Shown piece after piece: positions 1 through 5,058 of a stretch of DNA of 5,058 nucleotides. The notes under the pieces are model-generated. The model had not been told where the DNA came from and ran no database searches. It was given only the letters and a program-made list of their open reading frames with translations. Made by a program: the position numbers and the translations under genes. The DNA comes from JAHDWY01 sp964632865 (GTDB taxonomy: Bacteria > Hydrogenedentota > Hydrogenedentia > Hydrogenedentales > SLHB01): NCBI GenBank assembly GCA_964632865.1, contig CAZWDH010000398.1, forward strand, positions 1 to 5,058. Direction: 5' to 3'. Each line of letters opens with the position of its first letter. The stretch's first letter is position 1.

Positions 1-1
1 G

Positions 2-712
2 AACGCCGGGCTCTCGAAAGAGGAAGTCATGCGGTTGCTCGACGCCGCCTACGCCCGGCGCGGCATCGACTACCGGTCCACGTTTCAGACAACGGTCTCC
101 ACACAGGAGGTACGCCACCGGTACTTCGTGCGCGACCGCGCCTATGGCGCAAACTGGATCCTCGTCGGCGGCACCTTCGTGCAAATCTGGTTCCCCAGTT
201 CCTCCGGCGTATGGGCCACAACCGCCGTGACCGGCATGATCCGCACGCTGATGGAGAATCCCGCCCACGCCGGCGCGCAGTACGAATCCATGATGCGCGG
301 CTTGCTCAGGTTCCACGGAACCCTGGAAGACATGATTCACGGACCTGTGTTCCGCAGCCGTATGGACGGCTACCGCTTCTGGGCGCGCTGGCTCGCGCTC
401 ATTCCGAAGCGCGTTTCGGACTACGTGTACATCAGCAGCCAACTCCAATCCCGCAACCCCTTCTTCTGGGCGCTGCGCTATCTCACCACGTCCATGGCGC
501 GATTCCCGCGGTCGGTGTTTTTCTTTGGCGGAATGATGTTGATCCGTTGCCGGCACTGTCCCATGCCCAAGGCGCAGGGCGATGCGTTCCCCGACTATCA
601 CAAACCTTTGGGCTTTCGATTCCGCAATGTTCTGCAAGGATTTCCGGTGACGTTGCGTCCCGATCTCACAAAACACCGCGATCAGGTGCCGGCGGGAGAA
701 GCGGCACAGTAG
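2..712 (+). CDS. C-terminal part of a flavin-dependent monooxygenase/halogenase-like protein (5' end outside window)
   Basis: The reading frame is open from the first full codon at position 2 and ends at TAG 710-712, showing 236 residues. An ATG at 29 has an AGAGGA sequence just upstream, but the nine codons before it continue the same charged helix (LSKEEVMRLLDAAYAR), so I read the gene as starting to the left of the window. Numbering from that ATG, residues 42-61 align by eye with the C-terminal FAD-contacting segment of tryptophan-halogenase/geranylgeranyl-reductase-type flavoproteins. The family pattern is roughly LVGDAAGFIDPxFSSGV; here it reads LVGGTFVQIWFPSSSGV. The SSGV end and the following helix are kept, but the GD Asp is Gly and the DP pair is lost. 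The tail is rich in aromatic and basic residues (145-175) and contains a CRHC motif at 174-177. The family assignment rests on this segment alone because the N-terminal GxGxxG dinucleotide-binding fold is not visible. The substrate cannot be inferred. The gene converges on its neighbour with a 35-bp gap and no clear terminator. Confidence 0.6.
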   Translation, partial: NAGLSKEEVMRLLDAAYARRGIDYRSTFQTTVSTQEVRHRYFVRDRAYGANWILVGGTFVQIWFPSSSGVWATTAVTGMIRTLMENPAHAGAQYESMMRGLLRFHGTLEDMIHGPVFRSRMDGYRFWARWLALIPKRVSDYVYISSQLQSRNPFFWALRYLTTSMARFPRSVFFFGGMMLIRCRHCPMPKAQGDAFPDYHKPLGFRFRNVLQGFPVTLRPDLTKHRDQVPAGEAAQ

Positions 713-747
713 GTGGAAATTCAGCGTGGGGGAGATCCGGATGCGAT

Positions 748-1668
748 CTAGATTCCGCCGATCGCCGAAATCAGCCAGCGGTCGCCTTCACGGCTTCCCG
801 CGACGATCATGCTGAGCTGATCTTCTTTTCCTACAAAATGAACGGGCTCGATACGCGCGAAGTCGCCTTCGATCTGGATCGTGGCTTTGTCCACGACCAA
901 CTCCGATCCAACGAATCCTCCAGCCACCTTATAGGTTTGCAACATGGCCCGTAGATCCGTCTTGCCGCGGCCGCCCTCGTCGGTGTACGCGTCGGAATAT
1001 GCTGTCATCAACGTGTCGATATCGCCGTTCTCCACGGCGTTCTTCATCGTAGACAGGAGCAGTTGAATCTTCTCCTCGTCGGTCATGGCTTCGGAGTACA
1101 CGATGCCTTCACCCGCACCCGGGGCCCAGAACCCGAAGAAGTTTCGCATCACGTAGATGGTCGCCGGAACCGTCGCAATCGCGAGCACCACGGCGATTCC
1201 CACGAGGATCTGGCGCACGGGCACCGGCTTTCGGATGCGCACCTGGATCACGATATTGCCCACCATGACCCGTTCCCCGGCCAGCGCGCGCCGCAGCTTG
1301 TCCTCAAGATTGCCCAAGGTCTCATTGATGGTAATGAAAGCGCGGTGCCATTCCGTGTGCAGTTTGCGAACCGCCACGTCGGACTGCGCGTAGATGGCGT
1401 CCAGCGTGGTCGCGCCGGAAATGATGTTGACAATGTCCGCGGAGAACTTGCAGTCCGGTCCCAACCGATCGCGGAGGATCTGGTGTTCGCGCGCCAAGGT
1501 GCTTTTGATCTGGAGAAACATGGTCTCCAGTTGCGGCTTGTTGACGCCCGGACTGGGATAGGCCGCGATGACTTGGTTGAAGCGCACCCACCCGTCCAGA
1601 AATCCGCGGCATCGCTGGATATACTGTTCTAGTACTTCGGTGCCTTGTGGAGACGGTTTGCCTTGCAT
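748..1668 (-). CDS. Single-pass membrane protein with C-terminal NTF2/SnoaL-like domain, function unknown
   Basis: This is a complete 306-residue ORF. An in-frame stop seven codons upstream (1687-1689) makes this the only ATG start. A GGAG-like ribosome site lies about 11 nt before it, which is slightly long. Residues 1-150 are mostly helical and charged with no family I recognise. Residues 153-174 form one hydrophobic membrane segment preceded by RIRKPVPVR, so the positive-inside rule puts the N-terminal half in the cytoplasm and the C-terminal half outside. Residues about 196-306 look like an NTF2/SnoaL-type cone: an opening helix (EEKIQLLLSTMKNAVENGD), then D-x-L-M-x-A-Y-S-D, a second helix, and alternating strands ending in GDRWLISAIGG. 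Such domains include enzymes, but in this setting they often only bind ligands or partners. I see no catalytic set, so I assign no reaction. It lies 156 bp downstream of dxs on the same strand but has its own promoter, so co-function with dxs is not implied. Confidence 0.8.
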   Translation of the reverse strand: MQGKPSPQGTEVLEQYIQRCRGFLDGWVRFNQVIAAYPSPGVNKPQLETMFLQIKSTLAREHQILRDRLGPDCKFSADIVNIISGATTLDAIYAQSDVAVRKLHTEWHRAFITINETLGNLEDKLRRALAGERVMVGNIVIQVRIRKPVPVRQILVGIAVVLAIATVPATIYVMRNFFGFWAPGAGEGIVYSEAMTDEEKIQLLLSTMKNAVENGDIDTLMTAYSDAYTDEGGRGKTDLRAMLQTYKVAGGFVGSELVVDKATIQIEGDFARIEPVHFVGKEDQLSMIVAGSREGDRWLISAIGGI

Positions 1669-1700
1669 GAGAAGACTGGCTCCGAACTAAGACCAACCGT

Positions 1701-1729
1701 AGACTAGGCGATCCCCCGTGATTTGTCAA
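1701..1729 (-). promoter_or_regulatory. Sigma70-type promoter for the NTF2-like membrane protein gene
   Basis: On the minus strand, TTGACA (1724-1729, a perfect -35) is followed after exactly 17 bp by TAGTCT (1701-1706). That -10 keeps the key T1, A2 and T6 positions. The predicted start is near 1694, giving a leader of about 26 nt before the ATG at 1668. Just upstream and overlapping the -35 there are two similar octamers in the same orientation, AAGGGGTT (1728-1735) and AAGGGTTT (1750-1757), 22 bp apart, as written on the plus strand. They could be a regulator site, but two short copies are weak evidence. Confidence 0.6.
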
Positions 1730-1824
1730 GGGGTTATTATGTGCTAGTTAAGGGTTTCGTGGTGGGTGTGGAGATGTTCGCTGGCGGCCGGAAGTCGACT
1801 CCAGCCAACGCCCGTTGAGTTCGT

Positions 1825-3759
1825 CTACTGGACCGGTTGCGTCACGCGCTGGCCCAGGTAATGCCGTACCGACGCCGCGATGCCTTCCGCCGTCAGACCG
1901 ATGTCCGCGAGCTGCTCGTCACGCGTGCCATGATCGAGATAGGCATCGGGGAAACCGAGGCGCTTGATCCGCACGTCTTCCAAAATGCCCGCCTCTTCAA
2001 AGTGCTCCAGCACGCCCGACCCGAACCCGCCGGGCAACGTGTTCTCTTCCACGGTGATGATGGGCGCGCCCTTCAGCCGATCCAACAGTTCTCTGTCCAA
2101 CGGTTTCGCCGATCGCGCGTCCGCAACGCCGATCGTGAACCCTTCGCGCTGCAAGGTCTCCGCCGCCTCCAGGCAAGCCGAAATGACGGGACCAATCGCC
2201 AGCAGCGTCGCGTCTGTGCCTTCGCGCAGGACTTCGCCCTTGGTGATGTCACGTCCCTCGGCCGCTCCAATCGTCGGCGCCTTACTGCGCGCATACCGGA
2301 TTGCCACCGGACCTGGCTGCTCCAGCGCCCATCGCAGCATGAGCCGCGTATCCACGTCGTCCCGCGCTGCCAGCACCTTTAGCTCGGGGACGGCCCGCAG
2401 GAAGGACACATCAAACGCGCCTTGCTGCGTCGGGCTGTCTTCACCCACGGCGCCCGCGCGGTCGATGGCAAACACGACCGGCAGGTTCTGCATGCACACG
2501 TCGTGAATGACCTGGTCGTATGCGCGCTGCAGGAAGGTCGAGTAGATTGCGCAGACCGGCCGCATCCCCTGGGTCGCGAGGCCTGCGGCGAAGGTGACCG
2601 CATGCTGCTCGCAGATGCCCACGTCGAAGGTGCGCTCCGGGAACTCCTTCTCAAACTTGCTCAGTCCCGTGCCCGTCGGCATGGCCGCCGTGATGCCCAC
2701 GACCTTCTCGTTCTCCCGCGCGGCCTCGATCATGGCGTCCGCGAAGGCGTTCGTAAAGGTAGGAGTGGGAGGGGCGCTGGAAGCCACACTCTGAAACTTG
2801 CCGGTGCTAATGTCGAAGGCCTGCACGCCGTGGTACGTCTGCGGATCTTGTTCGGCGTAACTGTAGCCTTTGCCCTTTTTCGTGACGCAGTGGAAGAACA
2901 CCGGACCCGAGGTCTTCTTGAGATTGCCCAGGCATTCCACCAGCGTATCCATGTCGTGCCCGTCCACGGGGCCTACATAGCGCAGCCCTAGCGCTTCGAA
3001 CATGGACCCCGGCGTCAGGAATCCTTTCACCGAATGCTCCAGGCGCTCCGCGGCCCGCGTGAGGTGCTGCCCCAGCGTCCGCTCCATGAAGGTATGCAGG
3101 TCGCCACGCGCCCGCGTGTACAAGCCGCCCGTGATGAGCCGGTTGAAGTACGCCGACACCGCGCCCACGTTGTTCGAGATTGACATGTTGTTGTCATTGA
3201 GAATGACGATGAGGTCCGTGCCCAGGTGCCCCGCATGGCTCAGCGCCTCAAAGGCCATGCCGGCAGTCATCGCGCCGTCGCCGATGACCGCGATCGCCCG
3301 GCCGCCGCGCTGCGTCAACGACCGCGCCACCGCCATGCCCAGCCCCGCCGAGATCGACGTCGAGCTGTGGCCCACGCCGAACACGTCGTAGGGGCTTTCG
3401 CTGCGCTTGGGATACCCGCTCAACCCGCCCTTCTTGCGGATGGTGGGCAGCATGTCCCGCCGCCCCGTGACGAGCTTGTGGGCGTAGCACTGATGCCCCA
3501 CGTCCCACACCAGCATGTCGTCTTCCGTGTCGAAGACGTAATGCAACGCCAGCGTCAAATCGACCACGCCCAGATGCGGCGCCAGGTGTCCGCCGTTGAC
3601 CGACGCCGTCGCGATGATCTTGTGGCGGATCTCCTCGGCCAGCGTCTTCAACTGCTCCACCTTGAGCGTCTTCAAGTCCCGGGGCGAATTGATCGTGTCC
3701 AGGATGGGCGTGTTCAGATAATCCTGCGGGGCGACGTGCTCGCCATTATTCGACATCAT
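1825..3759 (-). CDS. dxs: 1-deoxy-D-xylulose-5-phosphate synthase
   Basis: This thiamine-diphosphate enzyme condenses pyruvate and glyceraldehyde 3-phosphate to DXP with CO2 release. It is the first and usually rate-controlling step of the MEP isoprenoid pathway, and DXP also feeds thiamine and pyridoxal synthesis. The protein has 644 residues, a normal family length. The N-terminal ThDP domain has GGH (His58, E. coli His49), DVGHQCYxHK (87-95), the GDG Mg/ThDP motif (160-162) with its NDN partner (188-190), and TYH (His310, E. coli His299). The transketolase central domain has catalytic Glu384 in ICEQHAV, YSTFLQRAYDQ (406-416), Arg434 and Arg488 (E. coli Arg420 and Arg478). The C-terminal domain has TVEEN (569-573). 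One oddity is GEDSPTQQGAFD at 439-450, where Gln445 replaces the usual His (E. coli His431). Another is RYARS (488-492) where RYPRG is usual. An AGAGAGG ribosome site (3771-3777) lies 11 nt before the first of two adjacent ATGs, and I chose the first. No strong intrinsic terminator follows. Confidence 0.97.
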   Translation of the reverse strand: MMSNNGEHVAPQDYLNTPILDTINSPRDLKTLKVEQLKTLAEEIRHKIIATASVNGGHLAPHLGVVDLTLALHYVFDTEDDMLVWDVGHQCYAHKLVTGRRDMLPTIRKKGGLSGYPKRSESPYDVFGVGHSSTSISAGLGMAVARSLTQRGGRAIAVIGDGAMTAGMAFEALSHAGHLGTDLIVILNDNNMSISNNVGAVSAYFNRLITGGLYTRARGDLHTFMERTLGQHLTRAAERLEHSVKGFLTPGSMFEALGLRYVGPVDGHDMDTLVECLGNLKKTSGPVFFHCVTKKGKGYSYAEQDPQTYHGVQAFDISTGKFQSVASSAPPTPTFTNAFADAMIEAARENEKVVGITAAMPTGTGLSKFEKEFPERTFDVGICEQHAVTFAAGLATQGMRPVCAIYSTFLQRAYDQVIHDVCMQNLPVVFAIDRAGAVGEDSPTQQGAFDVSFLRAVPELKVLAARDDVDTRLMLRWALEQPGPVAIRYARSKAPTIGAAEGRDITKGEVLREGTDATLLAIGPVISACLEAAETLQREGFTIGVADARSAKPLDRELLDRLKGAPIITVEENTLPGGFGSGVLEHFEEAGILEDVRIKRLGFPDAYLDHGTRDEQLADIGLTAEGIAASVRHYLGQRVTQPVQ

Positions 3760-3919
3760 CAGATGAGAAACCTCTCTTCGTAACGCGGTAAACCGTCAAA
3801 CGTTGCGCAGGCGAAACGCATCTCGCCCGGGAATCCGATGCACCTGGGGTACGGCCCTGCAAACGACCTGAGTGCCTACTGGCACGTCTAGCCCCACGCA
3901 CACTTGCACCGACCCCCCA

Positions 3920-3928
3920 AGTATATCA
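3920..3928 (-). promoter_or_regulatory. dxs: Candidate extended -10 promoter for dxs
   Basis: The minus strand reads TGATATACT here, an extended -10 (TG, one base, then TATACT, five of six matches to TATAAT). No good -35 sits 16-18 bp upstream; the nearest is TTGCAT at 3945-3950 with a 19-bp spacer. Extended -10 promoters can work with a poor -35. The start would be near 3913, giving a leader of about 150 nt for dxs. A second -35-like TTGACG (3794-3799) closer to the gene has no matching -10. This is the best candidate I can see, but it is not certain. Confidence 0.35.
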
Positions 3929-3970
3929 AATCCATGCCTTTGCCATGCAACCTGGCCCCACTCCCCGAGG

Positions 3971-4030
3971 TGCCTTGGGCATCCCTGCCCAAGTCTTCGT
4001 TGCCTTGGGCATCCTTCCCCTAGTCCTCAG
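3971..4030. repeat. Two tandem copies of a 30-bp unit
   Basis: Units 3971-4000 and 4001-4030 match at 24 of 30 positions by hand comparison. Both begin with TGCCTTGGGCATCC and share CCC, AGTC and TC further along. The block just before (3941-3970) starts TGCCATG but otherwise matches poorly, so I count only two copies. The copies lie between divergent genes and are not part of a supported reading frame. Confidence 0.75.
3974..3993. repeat. Perfect 7-bp inverted repeat with 6-nt loop inside the first tandem unit
   Basis: CTTGGGC (3974-3980) and GCCCAAG (3987-3993) are perfect reverse complements around ATCCCT. The second tandem unit has the left arm intact but a degraded right arm (CCCCTAG), so the hairpin exists only in the first copy. 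Neither side carries a T-run, so a simple intrinsic terminator is unlikely. It could be an RNA stem or a protein site. Confidence 0.65.
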
Positions 4031-4123
4031 GGCGCCCCATCCCTCACACCCAAATCTGATCACCTCCCACGGTCCTCTCACGCGATCGACAGCCCCCGTT
4101 TTCTTTGTTAACCTTAAATACTT

Positions 4124-4150
4124 TACAGCGTTGGCTTCTGAGGCGCTGTA
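4124..4150. promoter_or_regulatory. Operator-like inverted repeat upstream of the lipoprotein-gene promoter
   Basis: TACAGCG (4124-4130) and CGCTGTA (4144-4150) are perfect reverse complements separated by 13 bp. The half-site centres are 20 bp apart, about two helical turns, as expected for a dimeric regulator. The dyad is centred near 4137, about 69 bp upstream of the predicted transcription start and 20 bp upstream of the -35, a position typical of an activator site. I do not recognise it as a known regulator's consensus. Confidence 0.4.
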
Positions 4151-4170
4151 CCACACAACCATGTTTTTGC

Positions 4171-4199
4171 TTGACATCTACGCCAACGCGATATATATT
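4171..4199 (+). promoter_or_regulatory. Near-consensus sigma70-type promoter for the probable lipoprotein gene
   Basis: TTGACA (4171-4176, perfect) is followed after exactly 17 bp by TATATT (4194-4199, five of six matches), inside an AT-rich run. The predicted start is near 4206, giving a leader of about 34 nt. It is the strongest promoter match I found in the window. Confidence 0.75.
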
Positions 4200-4230
4200 A
4201 CCAAGTAAGACGGTGTAGCTGACGCAACCC

Positions 4231-4234
4231 GAGG
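4231..4234 (+). promoter_or_regulatory. Ribosome binding site deciding the start at 4240
   Basis: GAGG lies 5 nt before the ATG at 4240-4242. This spacing, the promoter just upstream and the signal-peptide-like first 23 codons together fix this start over later in-frame ATGs at 4294 and 4300. Confidence 0.65.
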
Positions 4235-4239
4235 CTGTC

Positions 4240-5058
4240 ATGAATTCACGAGCTTGGTGGTGCAAATATACCTGTCTCTCGCTGACCGGCCTAATGGCGA
4301 TGGCTTGCAATGGTCCCGCGCCGGATATACAAGAGCCGATTGATCCAGTTCAGACGGAAATGGCGACGAGGTCTAGCAACACGAATGACGTGCCTCATCC
4401 CGACGTAAATCGTTCTGAATTCGCTGCTACGGATGGTCGCGAAGATGACACTCGCCTGATTGAGAGTATCATCCAGCAACATGCAGCCGCAAAGAATCGT
4501 ATCCACTCGATATACGTCGAGCTAACGTGGCGCGAAACAAGGACCGATCCCGAACTACCCACCCGAGGCGCAATCTTGCCTAGCGGGAGGTTAACTGAGG
4601 AAGGCACGAGCAAGGCGTGGCAAAAGGACGGAAAGTTCTATCAGGATTTTTCCAGAAGTAAGGAATGGCATGATGCGGGAGTTTCGACGGAAGAGCGCTT
4701 TGTGGTTATCCTTGGAGATAACCAATATATCGAGTACCATGAAGTGCCTAAGGTCTTGATGTTATACAAGTTTGACAACAGAAACAGCATGTACGAGCCA
4801 GTACTGACTGGTTCTTCCGTCTTTCCATCGCCCGACATACTTGATTACGGTTTTGGCCTCATTAATGGAACCGCGCAAGACCTGTACCGGTCATCAATGG
4901 ACAATCATCCGGGGTATTCGCGTTGGACAGTTAATCGCGAAGTGAGGGATGGTGAAACCGTATTTAGGCTTACTCGGACTGCAGACATGTCTGGGGCGCC
5001 GTATGTGGCCGACGAGATAGTTGTGGCGCTCGGCGACGCTCAAATTGTAAACGGCTGT
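4240..5058 (+). CDS. Probable lipoprotein, unknown function, possibly LolA-like fold (3' end outside window)
   Basis: The frame is open for 273 codons to the last base of the window with no stop, so the C-terminus is missing. Residues 1-23 look like an export signal: Arg4 and Lys9, a hydrophobic stretch 13-22, then AMAC with Cys23 as the likely lipidated residue. The -3 position is Ala rather than the usual Leu, so the lipobox is weak. Residues 24-67 form a polar Pro/Asp/Ser/Thr-rich linker. From about 70 there is a helix (LIESIIQQHAAAKNRIHSIYVELTW) followed by alternating strands with WQKDGKFYQDF. This layout resembles LolA/LolB-like periplasmic lipoprotein-handling domains, but this is a fold impression, not a family match. 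Composition is unusual for the window: 52 of 120 bases are G or C over 4621-4740 (43%), against 57-77% in two dxs stretches counted the same way. The strong promoter and good ribosome site suggest a live gene. Confidence 0.75.
   Translation, partial: MNSRAWWCKYTCLSLTGLMAMACNGPAPDIQEPIDPVQTEMATRSSNTNDVPHPDVNRSEFAATDGREDDTRLIESIIQQHAAAKNRIHSIYVELTWRETRTDPELPTRGAILPSGRLTEEGTSKAWQKDGKFYQDFSRSKEWHDAGVSTEERFVVILGDNQYIEYHEVPKVLMLYKFDNRNSMYEPVLTGSSVFPSPDILDYGFGLINGTAQDLYRSSMDNHPGYSRWTVNREVRDGETVFRLTRTADMSGAPYVADEIVVALGDAQIVNGC

Larger units (their letters stand above)
3760..4239. other. 480-bp divergent intergenic region between dxs and the probable lipoprotein gene
   Basis: No convincing gene lies here. 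The frames open across it on either strand give low-complexity peptides unlike known families. The region has three parts. Positions 3760-3885 form the dxs-proximal leader, with ordinary composition. Positions about 3886-4080 are strongly C-rich on the plus strand: by hand count 78 C against 30 G over 3901-4080. They contain the 30-bp tandem duplication. Positions about 4090-4239 are AT-richer and hold an inverted repeat, a near-consensus promoter and a ribosome-binding site for the rightward gene. Any RNA made leftward across the middle part would be G-rich and could fold. Confidence 0.8.

Noticed and set aside
29..712. ATG at 29 as the true start of the flavoprotein gene, given the AGAGGA just upstream
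   Set aside because: The upstream codons are in frame and continue the same helix, and the family needs an N-terminal FAD fold that would lie to the left. The short version remains possible only if the gene is a fragment.
713..747. Bidirectional terminator between the converging genes
   Set aside because: The 35-bp gap contains no clear GC stem with flanking T/A runs.
211..954. A 247-codon plus-strand reading frame overlapping the flavoprotein gene and the end of the NTF2-like gene
   Set aside because: It crosses two supported genes in other frames, is rich in Arg/His/Ser as expected for an out-of-frame high-GC read, and shows no family features.
1063..1632. A 189-codon frame antisense to the NTF2-like membrane protein gene
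   Set aside because: Its composition is shadow-like (many His, Arg, Asp) and no ribosome site or promoter supports it, while the opposite strand has a clear domain layout and promoter.
1780..1817. Possible dxs terminator: GCTGG/CCAGC (1780-1805) and CAACG-CC-CGTTG (1806-1817)
   Set aside because: The stems are short, the first has a 16-nt loop, and no T-run follows on the minus strand.
1837..2382. Long plus-strand frames antisense to dxs, here and at 2422-2991 and 3226-3783
   Set aside because: They are mirror frames of a conserved GC-rich gene and have the Arg/His-rich content typical of such shadows.
3971..4030. CRISPR array
   Set aside because: There are only two imperfect directly adjacent units with no spacers between them.
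3926..4177. An 83-codon minus-strand frame in which the 30-bp repeat gives a 10-residue MPKA repeat
   Set aside because: The repeat period is a multiple of three, so any frame through it shows a peptide repeat. There is no supporting ribosome site and the rest is low complexity.

Overview
The window looks like chromosomal DNA from a high-GC, Gram-negative-type bacterium that uses the MEP (non-mevalonate) isoprenoid pathway. The clear anchor is a full-length dxs gene. The other proteins are weakly characterised: a halogenase-like flavoprotein tail, a membrane-tethered NTF2-like protein and a probable lipoprotein. That mix reminds me of environmental lineages such as Hydrogenedentes or the planctomycete-type phyla. 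This placement is an impression from protein style only; no rRNA or marker gene fixes the taxon.

Layout, left to right. (1) Positions 2-712 (+) hold the C-terminal 236 residues of a flavin-dependent monooxygenase/halogenase-like protein whose start lies outside the window. (2) After a 35-bp convergent gap, 748-1668 (-) encodes a 306-residue single-pass membrane protein with a C-terminal NTF2/SnoaL-like domain. It has its own good sigma70-type promoter (TTGACA-N17-TAGTCT). (3) Positions 1825-3759 (-) encode 1-deoxy-D-xylulose-5-phosphate synthase (dxs), complete and with nearly all catalytic residues. The conserved active-site His equivalent to E. coli His431 reads as Gln. (4) Positions 3760-4239 form a 480-bp divergent intergenic region. 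It holds a strongly C-rich stretch, a 30-bp tandem duplication with an internal perfect hairpin, a candidate dxs promoter, a 7-bp operator-like inverted repeat, and a near-consensus promoter (TTGACA-N17-TATATT) pointing right. (5) Positions 4240-5058 (+) hold the start of a probable lipoprotein gene, open to the window end, with a base composition clearly lower in GC than dxs.

The genes do not form an obvious single pathway. dxs appears to be transcribed on its own, since the downstream NTF2-like gene carries its own promoter and the upstream neighbour is divergent. The rightmost gene seems separately controlled and may be accessory.

I find no CRISPR array, tRNA, rRNA, insertion sequence or defence-type module, and no convincing previously undescribed system. 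The items most worth checking are the altered FAD-binding motif at the left end, the His-to-Gln change in DXS, and the regulatory architecture of the 3.76-4.24 kb intergenic region.
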